This document shows positions 46,259 through 57,195 of a stretch of 64,000 bases of DNA, in pieces (positions within the stretch are counted from its first letter, which is position 1; the number at the start of each line of letters is the position of its first letter). A model generated the notes under the pieces. The model had not been told where the DNA came from and did no database searches. It worked only from the letters and a program-made list of their open reading frames with translations. Origin of the DNA: Calliphora vicina. Its lineage: Eukaryota > Arthropoda > Insecta > Diptera > Calliphoridae. The stretch covers positions 152,006,726-152,070,725 of the forward strand of contig NC_088780.1 in NCBI RefSeq assembly GCF_958450345.1, given 5' to 3'. Made by a program: the position numbers and the translations under genes.

Positions 46259-47958
46259 CAGTGTTGCCAGACAAAGTTTACCTCATGTCCCCAATTTGAA
46301 AGTCGATGTCGCCAAAAAATCCCCATTTCAAAATTTAAATCCCCAAGTTTGTACCCGTAAGTTTATATGTATTTTTAAAAAACAAAATTAAAAAAAAAAA
46401 ACTTATATTATATTGTTAATACAAAATTTTACTATTGTCCGTTTTACAAAAAGTTGATTCATCGATTTTGGAACAACTTGTTTAGAAGATATTATTTTTT
46501 AGGACTCCTTGAGAAATCAAGAGTTTTTAATATTCGATTTTTAAAATGTAGGGGTTTGAATTTTGTATCCCAAAAAATTATGTTTTTTTAAAAAATGTAA
46601 ATTCAGTTCACCTTTTAGTACATAATTAAGATTCGAATTTAGAACTTTAACTTAATTTGCAATACAATTGATATATAAGATGGATACTGTATTCGATTAT
46701 AGCCATGTCCGTCTGACTGTCTATCTGTAGAAATCAACTTTCCGAAGCCCCCAAATAACTTACATACCCGATTCATACATCAATATCTCCGGAATTCTTC
46801 CGGCTCGGTTGCTGTTTAAAATCTAGAAAATCGGTCCAGATATAAGGAAAAAACCAGGACAACCTCTATTTTTGACCTATATCTAGATTACTATGACCAT
46901 AGTATGTTGGACCCATTGTAGGGTCAAAAACGGAAAAAATATTTTTTAACCCGATTTTTTTTCACCAAATTTTTTTTTACTAAATATTAAAAAAAAATTT
47001 AAATTTAAAAAACAATTTGAAAAAAAAAAAAATTAAAAAATGTTGCCTCTAAAAAGCCTTTAAGGCGCTGAGGCATAATTTATAATTTGAATTTTTTGTA
47101 ATGAATAAAGAAAAAAACCCTTAAAAAAAATTAAAAAAAACTACTTTTAAAAATAAAAATTAATTTTGTTTACTTAAAAATATTTAAAATTTTTATTTTG
47201 AAGTATAATTTGGTGAAGGGTATATAAGATTCGGCACAGCCGAGTTTTTCAGTGCTATATAATTTTTCTTATTTAAATGATGAATGTCAAACAATTATCG
47301 ATAATTTTGCATAAAACAGGTGTTCAACCAAAACAAAAATTTGTACGTTTACCCAATAAAAAAATTAAAGTTTATTAAAAAATAAAATAATTTTTAAGAA
47401 AATGGACAAAGAAGACACCGCATCGGAAGTGGAGTTTTTGCTTTGGAGTTTATGAAACTTAAATAAATTTTAAATAACTAACGTTGGCCATTTAAGTACC
47501 ATTTAAAAGAGCACTGAAAAACTCATTGAAATAGAACATAAAGATAATTAATATTTAAATACGAATTCAAAAAATAGCTCTTAGAGAATGATTCAGCTTT
47601 GTATTTTTAGCAAGAATTTAAAACAATTTAACATCTGTGAACATTTTTTGAAACCTTTTTTTAATTTTTAGATTATCAAAGTAAATTGTGGCCTGGGAGC
47701 AAAAAAAGTCTCGAAATGCATATCTAAAATTTTTGTCATTTTCGTCAAATTCTGAAGAAATGTAATTAACATTTTTAATTACCGATACAAGCACTATAAA
47801 ATTTAAATAAAGAATGTCTAAAAATGTAAAATCCCCAAAAATGCATGTAAATCCCCAAATTTTGTTAAAATCCCCAAATCCCTCCCCACGAAATTCTGTC
47901 ACCAAAAAAATCTTGAAATCCCCAGTTTGGGGACAAATCCCCACATCTGGCTACACTG
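46259..47958. mobile_element. hAT-like element, 8-bp TSD GTTACGAT, with a nested DINE-like element
   Basis: Ends CAGTGTTGCCAGA and its near-inverse TCTGGCTACACTG. GTTACGAT lies on both sides (46251-46258, 47959-47966), and the unoccupied site is visible at 26527. Both subterminal zones repeat AATCCCCA (46315-46350; 47830-47945). The DINE-like copy at 46670-47250 is inserted within. A phrase at 47400-47450 starting ATGGACAAAGAAGACACC might be the vestige of a reading frame, but it stops soon. Transposase is not recognisable. Confidence 0.88.
46670..47250 (+). mobile_element. DINE-1-like family A inside the hAT-like element
   Basis: Contains ATAGCCATGTCCGTCTGACT, CAATATCTCCGGAATTCTTC, ACCAGGACAACCTC, then GGTGAAGGGTATATAAGATT and the hairpin CGGCACAGCCG. 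The final CTCTCTTACTTGTTT has decayed. The 5' mirror repeat is also decayed, so this is an older copy than that at 60624. Confidence 0.75.
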
Positions 47959-48235
47959 GTTACGATGATTTTCGTCAAACAACCCGAATGTGAACAAAAG
48001 AGCGTAATAGAGCGTAAAAATACACACAATTTATTCAGTTTCTTGATGTTGTTGTGGATATTTTATTTTTTACCCAAAATAGCACACAAATTAAATGCCT
48101 CTTTTTGCCTACCAATGATTTAGACTGTATTCTCCCTTACACTTCTCCATATAAGAAGCACCTTTTTCGAAGTGCATGAAAAACTCCCTTTCGTAATTTT
48201 TTTCTTAGCTGATTTTATAGCTATCCGAGGATTGT

Positions 48236-48645
48236 TCCGACATGCTTGAAGTATATATGTATATTCTGGATCCTTATAGAAAGCGGGGTCGATTAAGCCA
48301 TGTCCGTCTGTCTGTTGAAATCAATTTTCTGAAGACCCAAGATATCCTAGGGATCCAAATCTTCAATAATTCTGTCAGACATGCTTTCGAGAAGTTTGCT
48401 ATTTAAAATCAGCTAAATCGGTCCACAAATGGCTGAGATATGAGGAAAAAACAAGGACAACCTCGATTTTTGACCTATTTTTGACCCATATATGGATTAC
48501 TAAGTCATTAATATAGACAATATGGATATCTAATGATAGATACTTCAAAGACCTTTGCAATGGCGTATGCATATAAATCCATCGTAAGTTGGACAAAATC
48601 GGAAAAAAATTTTAAGCCGATTTTTTTTTTCACCAAAATATTATC
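48236..48645 (+). mobile_element. DINE-1-like family A, truncated at both ends
   Basis: Matches 48830-49200 almost base for base (AAGTATATATGTATATTCTG, AAAATCAGCTAAATCGGTCC, GGCGTATGCATATAAATCCA), so the two neighbours form a direct duplication about 570-580 bp apart. It keeps GGGATCCAAATCTTCAATAA, which the neighbour lacks. Confidence 0.8.
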
Positions 48646-48746
48646 GACCGTATCATAGCATCAGCACAATACAAATATTCACCTGGAAGCTGTGAAAAAT
48701 GTTCCATACCTACGTTTCGTCATCCATTATGCAGCAGGTATATTTT

Positions 48747-49443
48747 TATACCACCTTCACCTTCGTGAGAAGGGTATATATAATTTTGTCATTCCGTTTG
48801 TAATTTCTACATTTTTCATTTCCGACCCTATGAAGTATATATGTATATTCTGGATCCTTATAGAAAGCGGGGTCGATTAAGCCATGTCCGTCTGTCTGTT
48901 GAAATCAATTTTCTGAAGACCCCAGATATCCTCGGGAAAGTCAGACATGCTTTCGAGAATTTTGCTATTTAAAATCAGCTAAATCGGTCCACAAATGGCT
49001 GAGATATGAGGAAAAAACCAGGACAACCTCGATTTTCGACCTATTTTTGACCCATATCTGGATTACTAAGTCATTAATATAGACAATATGGATATCTAAT
49101 GAGAGATACTTCAAAGACCTTTGCAATGGCGTATGCATATAAATCCATCGTAAGTTGGACAAAATCGGAAAAAAATTTTAAGCCGATTTTTTTTTTCACC
49201 AAAAGTTTTTTTTTCGCTAAATGTTAAAAAAAAAATTGCAAAATTAAATTTTTTTTTTAAATTTAAAAAATTTTAAAAAAAATTTGGAAAAAAAAATGTT
49301 TCCAAAAAATTAAAAATATGCAAAAAAAAATTAATTTTGTTTACCTAAAAATATTTAAAATTTTTATTTTAAAGTATAATGAAGGTGAAGATAACCTTAA
49401 ATATAAGATTCAGCACAGCCGAATATAGCTCTCTTACTTGTTT
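48747..49443 (+). mobile_element. DINE-1-like family A, both ends present
   Basis: Starts TATACCACCTTCACCTTC with the mirror GAGAAGGGTATA. It ends with hairpin CAGCACAGCCG and ATAGCTCTCTTACTTGTTT. The 3' subterminal GGTGAAGGGTATA is altered to GGTGAAGATAAC. A 65-codon minus-strand frame (48965-49162) is shared with the truncated neighbour because the DNA is duplicated, not because it codes. Confidence 0.85.
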
Positions 49444-49904
49444 ATTCATCACTTCTGCTATATTCTACTAAGCGAAGATACTTCTTAACTACAGTGAATA
49501 TCTTCGAGACATATCTACTTTCTGAAATATTTGAACTTGAAATTTGTTTACGTATTATAAATTTATCAAGATTTTCTCAAAGCAATCATTATATTTACTG
49601 AACTGGCTACCAGTAGAACTGCACCCCTAGACCCAATTTCCTGAGGAACTTTGGCTTCTCAATCCCGTCGAGTATGAATCCTGATGATGGTTCCTCCCTT
49701 GGTTTAGTGGGGCTATCCATCTATAGGGAGATGTCTACATTCCTGAATTTGGGATAAGAATCAAATCTTATCCCATTTTTCTAAAATTTTTGTGTAAGTA
49801 TGTTTTGATCTAACTAACCGATTAGGTGATGTTGATATACAATGAAAAATGAAGTGTTGAAAAAATAAAAAAATAATAATTTAAAGATTCCTACAATGGA
49901 CTTC

Positions 49905-50390
49905 TTACCTTTTAAAAACGGTGGTTTATTTCCTTGAAATAAATCGAATTGTTTTAATTGCAAATAAAAGCAAACAGTAGTTTAAAAATTGTAGCAACTC
50001 GTTATTTATTTAAATTAACACAACAATCTCTTTTAATACACACACTTTAAAACCACACTTTATAATTTACAAGAATACAATGGTAATACAGTTGATGTTA
50101 ACTCTAACAGCACCTACAATACTGACTAACCCACAACTCGCTGTTACTCTTTATATACACAGCGACATCTTCTAGAAGTCTCATGAATAATCTAACGGAA
50201 ATAATGTTCTGTTTCCACAAGGATCACCAAGCGGCTACACAGACTATGTATCATACTTATAAGCACTGTTAATAACAGCGTGTTATCAACAATGTTGATG
50301 AGTAGAAATTTCCACTAATGGAAATGTTTATAAACATGATGCGTATTAATCTCATGGGCGGGCGATATAGTCGTTTTCGGTCACTTAAGA
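49905..50390 (-). mobile_element. Solo LTR-like sequence, relative of 39800-40104
   Basis: Minus strand contains TTATTCATGAGACTTCTAGA, AGATGTCGCTGTGTATATAA, AGAGTAACAGCGAGTTG and, near 49920, CACCGTTTTTAAAAGGTAAG. The same phrases are in the same order at 39972-40095. It is longer than the 39.8-kb copy (about 490 against 305 bp). The outer ends are not clear. Confidence 0.65.
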
Positions 50391-50423
50391 AATATTTTAA
50401 AATGTATATTAAGCAGTCATATA

Positions 50424-50858
50424 CTACGTTTATACGCACGGCTTATTCGCAAATAAAAATATTGCATTTAGAAAAATTTGCCGCATAAACAGTGAATTAA
50501 TTTTTTATTTGCGAATAGCTAACTCACGAAAACAATTCCTGATTAACGACACTATTTGCAAATAAGATTTTAAGCATTGCCATATGTTTTAACATTTTTA
50601 GTTTATTAAGACTTTTTTTAAATATTTCATTGTGTTTTTGCATTAATTGGATTGCGAGACAAATATGAATTTTAGATTCTATCATTTTTGCATTTAAAAA
50701 ATAAAAAATTTATCATATTTTGTTCAAAAACATTACTACCAATTTATTAAAGTTTACCATACGGCATCACATAAAAACATAAATGTTCCGACTTATAAAC
50801 AGTGAGTTAGTTAACTGCAAATAATTTTTATTTGCGAATAGGCTATGTATAAACGTAG
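50424..50858. mobile_element. TIR MITE with CTACGTTTATAC ends, TA-flanked
   Basis: Ends CTACGTTTATAC and GTATAAACGTAG. Both arms continue with TTATTCGCAAATAAAAAT or its mirror. TA borders both ends, compatible with Tc1/mariner-type insertion. 435 bp, non-coding. Confidence 0.68.
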
Positions 50859-50861
50859 TAA

Positions 50862-52020
50862 TAAGCAAGATTGAAATATTTAAAACAAAGCCTACATATC
50901 TAGATATTTGAAACAAGAACGAATTTAGGAATATCTCTTGTGGTTTTTAGAGAAGAGCGTAGTAAAAAAAAGTGGCGTATGCTCTTACTTCTATCCTATT
51001 ATTTAATTAGTCCAGCTAATTTTTAGATTTCCAATCAGACTAACACTTCTTCCGAATATGACTCCAGCCGACATAATCAGCCTAACAACAAACAAATAAA
51101 AGTCAATTTTAAATTCCTATAATATAATTTTCTCTTTAATTCAGTGTAAGTAGGGTGCATATGGATTTTTGTAATTTTTTATTTGATTTTGCAAAGACCT
51201 ACGGTGCTGTCCTCGTATATATTTTAAATCATTTCATTTTACTTCTATCCAAATCTACTGATGAAACTTATCACTCCGTTTGTCAAAAACCTACACTGAA
51301 GCTTTTAAAGCGAAATTTAATTTATCAACAAAGCCATAATAGGTTTATGCAATAATCACAAAACCGAGTTCAAACTAAAAACATATTTTACAATTATACA
51401 TACAATTGAAACAAAAACAACAACAACAATAATAATAATAATAATTATTATTGCACACAACAATTCATAGACCGTATCACGAAACATAGAACTATCAACA
51501 CATTAGATAATCAGCTACAAATTAGAGTAAAATTAGTTGTTTTACTAATTAAGATACATAAATGCATGCATAAGGATATAAATACATTCATGCACAGTTT
51601 CATACAGCAATAAATAGGAGAGTTTGTATGTGTTCCACACAAACATATTAATATATCTGAGGTGGAAAACATACGAGTGCAAATAACAGCAAAATCACAT
51701 TGACAAACACTCTCTCACAACTCAAGTAAAATAACTGAACAGTTTGAAAATAATTTCTTGTTATAAAACTGAGAGATATGTTTTATATGTATCTGATATG
51801 GTCAAATGAGGCACAATGTTGCCCAAGTTAAGTTTAAAATTTTAAACATTTTCTAAACAATATTCTAATTAGTATCCAAAACCGAAAACCGGTGAAACGG
51901 GGTTTTCTTCTCTATAAACTCGACCGGTTTCGGGTTTCTTTAACTTTTCGGTTTTTAGACAAAGCTGTTTTTAAGACGACTTTAACGAAATTTATTTTCT
52001 TCGCCTTAAATAATCGAATT
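50862..52020. other. AT-rich spacer with an AACCGG-family fragment
   Basis: No gene. CAACAACAATAATAATAATA microsatellite at 51420-51440. At 51885-52000 the text AACCGAAAACCGGTGAAAC and CTCGACCGGTTTCGGGTTTC is an AACCGG-family relic without ends. Confidence 0.5.
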
Positions 52021-52026
52021 ATTAAC

Positions 52027-53400
52027 ATATGGCCAATTCCACGAGAATGAAAACATCGACTGAAAAAACAAAATGACTATGACTCTGATTGTTTTTTTGA
52101 TATTATCAAATTGGTAATTGAAAGCGAATATATATTTACAGAATATATATTGTTTTACTATAAGATACAAATCGGTCACGTACCATATTAAATTTTATTT
52201 ATTATAAAATCATTGACTTGAAATTTCATGATATCCTAGCCAAAACTCTTTTCCGCAATTGCCCCAAGTTAGGTTAGGATTGGATCACACGTTTGGAAAA
52301 TAAAGCCCATTTACAAAGTTGCACCCTTACGCCAACAGCATACATACCTGGGTATCCACAGTAAAATGCATGCAAATATAATGATAAAATTGAAAAGTAT
52401 AGTATTTTTCAATGTTTTTACCCACCCTACTCCACATTTTTGATAACAGCGGATCCAAATATATCCCGATTTTCTCCATTTTTCCTTTATTGGACTAACA
52501 ACAAATGTATATGTCAAACAAAAAAAGAGTTAAAATCGTGACTGACTCCAAAGTTATATGTATTTGAATTTAAAGAAATTTAAAAAGGCGATTTTTCTCT
52601 AATTTTTGGGAAAAAAGTACTTTTTTATTTTTGAGTTATCTAAAAAATTTCAAAGATGATGAATTAGGGATTTATACTTTTTGAAAAGCTAACTTTACAC
52701 TAAATATTCTAAACGAAAATAAATTTAAAAATTCGAGATCCAAGTCCATTCAAATAACGCCTAATTTTAAGGTAAAAATTCTCAAATTGCGTGGTCGATA
52801 TCAAAATAAAGTAACCTATTTTGGATAGCCAAATATGTTTCTAATTATTCTGTAAAGGGTTCCGATAAGCCTGCTCCTGTTGTGGATATATTATAGCAAA
52901 AAAACTAAAAAATCACATTTTTGGGATTTTTCAAAACATTTTTGGGAATTACGGGATTCCTGATAAAATACAGAAATTCCAACAAACGAGTTAGATATTA
53001 GCATTTTTATGCTAACGGCAGCCATTCACCATACAAAACGTATGAACATACCCAGGTATGTTGCTGTTGACGTGCCTAAAGCAGTTCTGCTGTTGACATA
53101 AATGTTAAATATGACGGATTGTAATGGAAAAATATTTGGTTTAGTGTAAGAAATTAAAAGAAAACATAACGCCATTTTCGAATATTTCTACATGTACCTC
53201 AAAATTACTTCCGTTTTATGTCACGTACGATATACCATTATTTCGCTCGATATTTTGGACAACAGTGTTTTGAAAGAACTTATTATTTTTTGTAAAATAT
53301 AAGTAGTACCCTCTGAATATTACAGATACTCTTTTGCAATCTATTCCACTTTATAGGCGTACAAATGTCACGTACGATGACATGGAATTGTGTTTATATC
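52027..53400. mobile_element. Long TIR element with GGCAATTCCA-type ends
   Basis: Left CATATGGCCAATTCCACGAG and right GTACGATGACATGGAATTGT match the ends of the compact copy at 61344-61625, including TTTCGCTCGATATTTTGGAC near 53245. The middle holds a separate inverted-repeat unit (52330-53085). Confidence 0.65.
52330..53085. mobile_element. Nested inverted-repeat unit
   Basis: ACGCCAACAGCATACATACC and TGGGTAT at the left match inverted ATACCCAGGTATGTTGCTGT and TGACGT at the right. The interior is AT-rich without reading frames. Confidence 0.6.
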
Positions 53401-53584
53401 TTATTACAGTTTACAGCATTAAAATAGAATGGCAAAGCAATAACGATTAAGTATTTCTATTGGTAGTTAAAGGTAAATGTTGTACCCTTTCCACTATGGT
53501 GGTATAACTAGCTTTTAATTATGTTGCAACTATTGTCAAAATTAAAGTATGTTTTAAATTAAACATTGAGCCTATGACCTTTTA

Positions 53585-54745
53585 CATCTTTCGAGAACAA
53601 GAGCGAATCAAGCCAATTTCGGATACTCTGTTCTAAGGTGAAGCGTATCCCAGAGTGAGCGTTCTGCATCGATCGAAACAAATAGTAGCCAGACGGGCCA
53701 AGGTCTGGACTATAAGGCGGGTGAGGCAAAATTTCCCAACCACTTCATTCTAAATACTTTTTAACAGGTATTGCATGCAGGTGGCCGAAGGTCCGGCAGC
53801 ATATTCTGGGCGTTTTTCGACCAATGCTCGCTTCAAACTAATCAATTGCGTTCGGTATGGGTTCCATATGATGGTCTGACTCATGATAGAATTACCTTAG
53901 GGCTATGGATATCTGGTTTTCGGCTTGTCCGGGCTAGATTCTGCTGCTTGGCCGAGCTTCACATACGATCTCTTACGCTTCGGGTTATCGTAATGGATCC
54001 ATTTTTCATCGCAAATAATGATTTGGTGCGAAAATAATTTTCTTTTATAGCGTTGAAGCTAGAGTGTCCAAAAAAACAGCCAAATTTGATAAACCGGTTT
54101 CCGGTTTAACCGAAAAAGTGTGTTTTTGAAAAAACCGGGTTTGATTATTGTCTTTTAAAAAAACCTGTTAAACAGTTTCGATTTTTGTCTTCAAAAAAAA
54201 CCGGTTAACCGGTTTATATTAAATTTGTATTTAATATGCAAGCGGTCTCTTTAAATTTATTTTTAGTTGTGGACGCTAATAGGAAATGTGTTAAAAATTG
54301 TGTACTAAACCTTCGGAAATTTTGAATTTTTTAATTCTTAAGGCTATATCTTTATGCAATTATTTTATATCTTTTACGAAATATTGTCAAAGGCTATAAT
54401 TTTCTATAGAATAAATCAATATTTTTAAAAATGGTATCAAAGTTTTCATTAATATATTTGAATGAGCTTTAAAAAATATATTTCATTAAAACTGGTTAAC
54501 CGTCTTACAAAAACCGGTTTGTCAAAAAACCGAAATGTTGAAAAAACCGAAATCGGTGGAGTTTATAAAGATGAATAATACTTTCAAGGTCTCTCGGCTT
54601 CAATTCGTATGGTATCCTATATTTCCCTGCTTTTGGCTTAATACTGCTGCCGCAAACATTTTGAAATTGATGCCTGAATAGCTCGCAATAATTATTGTTC
54701 TTCAGACATTTTTTGGTTGGCCGGGGCAACTTTGTCTTTCATTCC
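53585..54745 (-). pseudogene. Mariner transposase relic split by an AACCGG-rich element
   Basis: The minus strand carries broken mariner text on both sides of 54060-54577. 53640-53900 covers the region around the second catalytic Asp (CCAAGGTCTGGACTATAAGG). 53985-54030 (GGATCCATTTTTCATCGCAA) is the inverse of the D-E-K-W-I region, and here the reading DEKWIHYD is preserved. 54585-54740 is N-terminal (CAAGGTCTCTCGGCTTCAA). Stops and shifts are frequent. Confidence 0.75.
54060..54577 (+). mobile_element. hAT-like AACCGG-rich element, 5' end resolved
   Basis: Starts TAGAGTGTCCAAAAA directly after the mariner bases GTTGAAGC (54052-54059). AAACCGGTTTCCGGTTTAAC, AACCGGTTAACCGG and, near the right side, AAAACTGGTTAACCG repeat. 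No intact GGACACTCTA is found at the right, so that end is lost or mutated. Interior text to about 54350 aligns with the 11.6-kb copy in inverse orientation. Confidence 0.7.
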
Positions 54746-56134
54746 ATTCATGCACTTTGAAACTGATGGAACACATTCACCCAATAATTTTAATAAAATA
54801 CTCTCCTTTAAGTTGTATCTTAGTTAAAATGTGAACTTGAGTAGAAACAAACCTGTAAGTCAAATATGAGATTTTAAAGCTGTCTTATGTTTATTTCATT
54901 CATTATTTTCCAGAAAGTTTCCCCTTATTGCAAAGTCTAATTTTCGAGAATTTTAAGCATTAGTGAACCATATTAAACTATTCAAGTAAAGGTCAGAAAG
55001 CATCCTTAAGGTAGTTTGTTCTAGTAGTTACTTTCTTCACTGTATAATAGAATACATAATAATAATAATAAATGTATGTAAGTATGACCATCTGCATGTA
55101 ATAGCATGAACATGTATCTGAGAATATACAAAAATACATACTTATGTATGTATATTTCAGAGTATTAGTTGGATGGTCTTGTTTACTTTTCACAAAAATG
55201 AAAGGATTAGTTGAATAACAAACACCTTACAAACATTATTATACAATAGCTATGTACATAAACACATAAACACTAGGGTGGGCCTTATTTTTAACTTTTT
55301 TGGAAATGTCCAGAAAAATGAAAACACACAACATATATTAAGAAGAGTCTTTGCAATGAATTTGCTACAAATAAGCTGTGAGAATAGTTAATTTTGCCTG
55401 CTAAGCCTTAAACTGGATAGGTATTTTGGACAAATGATTTTTAATATTATATGTAACAACAGGCTAGTAAATGCTACAAATTATGGTAAACTGCTTAATG
55501 GTTGTAGCCTGGAAGATGACAGCACACAATTTAAAAAAATATTACTTGCAATCCAGCGCAACATTCTTCTAAGAATTGTTCCTATATATCATTGATGCCC
55601 ATTTTATAGCACAACTGTACAAGCTAACCAGACACATATTTATTCTTATTCTCTTTTGTTTAGTCGTCACTGAGACAGCGAGAAATGCACATGCTATGAG
55701 GGTGTATTGATATTTTTTTATATTTTTTTCATGATCACCGAAAGAAATATTTGGATTGTTTAATATATTTAGAACTTTAAAAAATAATTGAAGTCTGTTT
55801 TTTTCCCTCAATTTTCTGTGAACAATTTGTTTCATACAAAAAAATTTTTTACATGTTTTAAATATTTACAAATGTGCCGAAAATTATTAATATCAAAGTA
55901 TTTACTTTCCCAGTAAATAGTATTTACTTTCCCAGTAAATACTTGCAACAAGAGAATAAAATCAAAATTTACAAAATTACTCTCATAAATTCTCAAAAAT
56001 AGTAAATGAACGCTTTTCCAGTAACAATTGTTTTATACTAACATATTTCTTATTTTATTCCTTTTAAAATGTATAAATACTCACATTTTCTTCAATTTTA
56101 TTCAAAATTCTTTTTTTACATTTTTTCACCACAA
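54746..56134. other. AT-rich spacer, no gene
   Basis: Contains repeat M (55310-55515), AATAATAATAATA near 55055, and a 22-bp duplication GTATTTACTTTCCCAGTAAA at 55896-55940. A motif CTAGGGTGGGCCTTATTTTT at 55274 looks like a transposon end. Confidence 0.5.
55310..55515. repeat. Dispersed repeat M, copy 1
   Basis: AAGAAGAGTCTTTGCAATGA, CTACAAATAAGCTGTGAGAA and AAACTGCTTAATGGTTGT occur in the same order at 62907-63112. The copies look about 85% alike by eye. Confidence 0.78.
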
Positions 56135-56867
56135 AACAAGTAAGGAAGTATTGTCGGTCAAGACCGACCATATAATACCCTACACTAAGTAAAAGAGCAA
56201 AAACATTTTTCTTTAAAAATTTCAATAATTTAAATTTTTGAGTGATTTTCAGAAGTGGGCCTTATATGGGGTCTATGACCAATTATGGACCGATAACCAT
56301 GAAATTAGGTCGTGTGATTTATGTCTATATTAAAGTTAATTATGTTGAATTTTGTGTGTACACCAACATTTTTAAGCGATTTATGCACGTTAAAGTGCTT
56401 TTCGGGTCTATATGGGAGCTATGACTAATTATGGACCGATCGTAACAAAATTTGGTGACATGAATTTTGTGTATATAAAACTTATTTGGAGCGGAATTTG
56501 TGGAGATACATGTATAAATTAAACATTTATGACCGATAAAGTCCAATTTCGGGAGGGCATTTGTATGGGGGCTAGGTGAAATAATGGACCGATTTCAGCC
56601 AGTTTCAATAGGCTTGGTCCTTGAGTCGAAAAAATAATATGTACCAAATTTCATCGAAATATCTTCAAAATTGCGACCTGTACTCTGCGCACAAGGTTTA
56701 CATGGACAGCCAGCCAGCCAGCCGAACAGACGGACGGACGGACGGACATCATTTAATCGACTCAGAAAGTGATTCTAAGTAGTTTTACTTTAGACTAATA
56801 TTTTTGGGCGTTACAAACATCTGCACAAACGCATTATACCCTCCCCACTATGGTGGTGTAGGGTATA
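56135..56867 (-). mobile_element. DINE-1-like family B, full length
   Basis: Best preserved family B copy, 733 bp. Minus strand starts TATACCCTACACCACCATAG with the mirror GTGGGGAGGGTATA. The body has CAGCCAGCC/GACGGACGGAC microsatellite (56708-56748). It ends with GTGTAGGGTATTATAT, hairpin GGTCGGTCTTGACCGAC, then CTTCCTTACTTGTTTT. The 5' CCCTACAC is the inverse of the 3' GTGTAGGG. Confidence 0.88.
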
Positions 56868-57187
56868 ATAAAATTGTAAATAAATAAACAATAACACAAA
56901 ACATATGAAATATAAGCTGCTAACTATTACGAGATCAAAATAGAACATGCAATAGTTTGCAACGAGAGAACACTCTCTAAAATTTTTACGCTCTTGATTT
57001 TTTCTCTACTTGCATGTTTTTTGAGTTAATGAACGCTTTTTCAGGAACAATTGTTACTAATTAGTAACAACTTTTAGTTATTGAAGAGAGCTAAAGCCTT
57101 AAAAATATTGACATATTTTATTTAGTTCACTAAACTTTTCTTTTGGTGGAGCTCTCTTTCGCTCACCAGCACAAGTACAGTTTTAGC
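56868..57187. other. Spacer, no gene
   Basis: AT-rich single-copy-looking sequence between two mobile elements. Confidence 0.45.
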
Positions 57188-57195
57188 TTTGGGCA

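Larger units (their letters stand above)
46218..48124. mobile_element. Short MITE-like repeat H, interrupted copy
   Basis: Outer parts match 26493-26692: TAGACCCATGGTAAGCGTTC and TTGTTCAGGTTACGAT on the left, GTTACGATGATTTTCGTCAA, CCCGAATGTGAACAAAAG and GCCTCTTTTTGCCTACCAAT on the right. The break is exactly at GTTACGAT, which is duplicated around the hAT-like insertion. Confidence 0.8.

Noticed and set aside
47400..47454. Short frame starting ATGGACAAAGAAGACACC inside the hAT-like element
   Set aside because: Ends after 17 codons and shows no transposase motif; noted only as a possible vestige.
48399..49162. Two nearly identical 65-codon minus-strand frames (48399-48596 and 48965-49162)
   Set aside because: Identity comes from the duplicated DINE-like DNA; no start context or domain.
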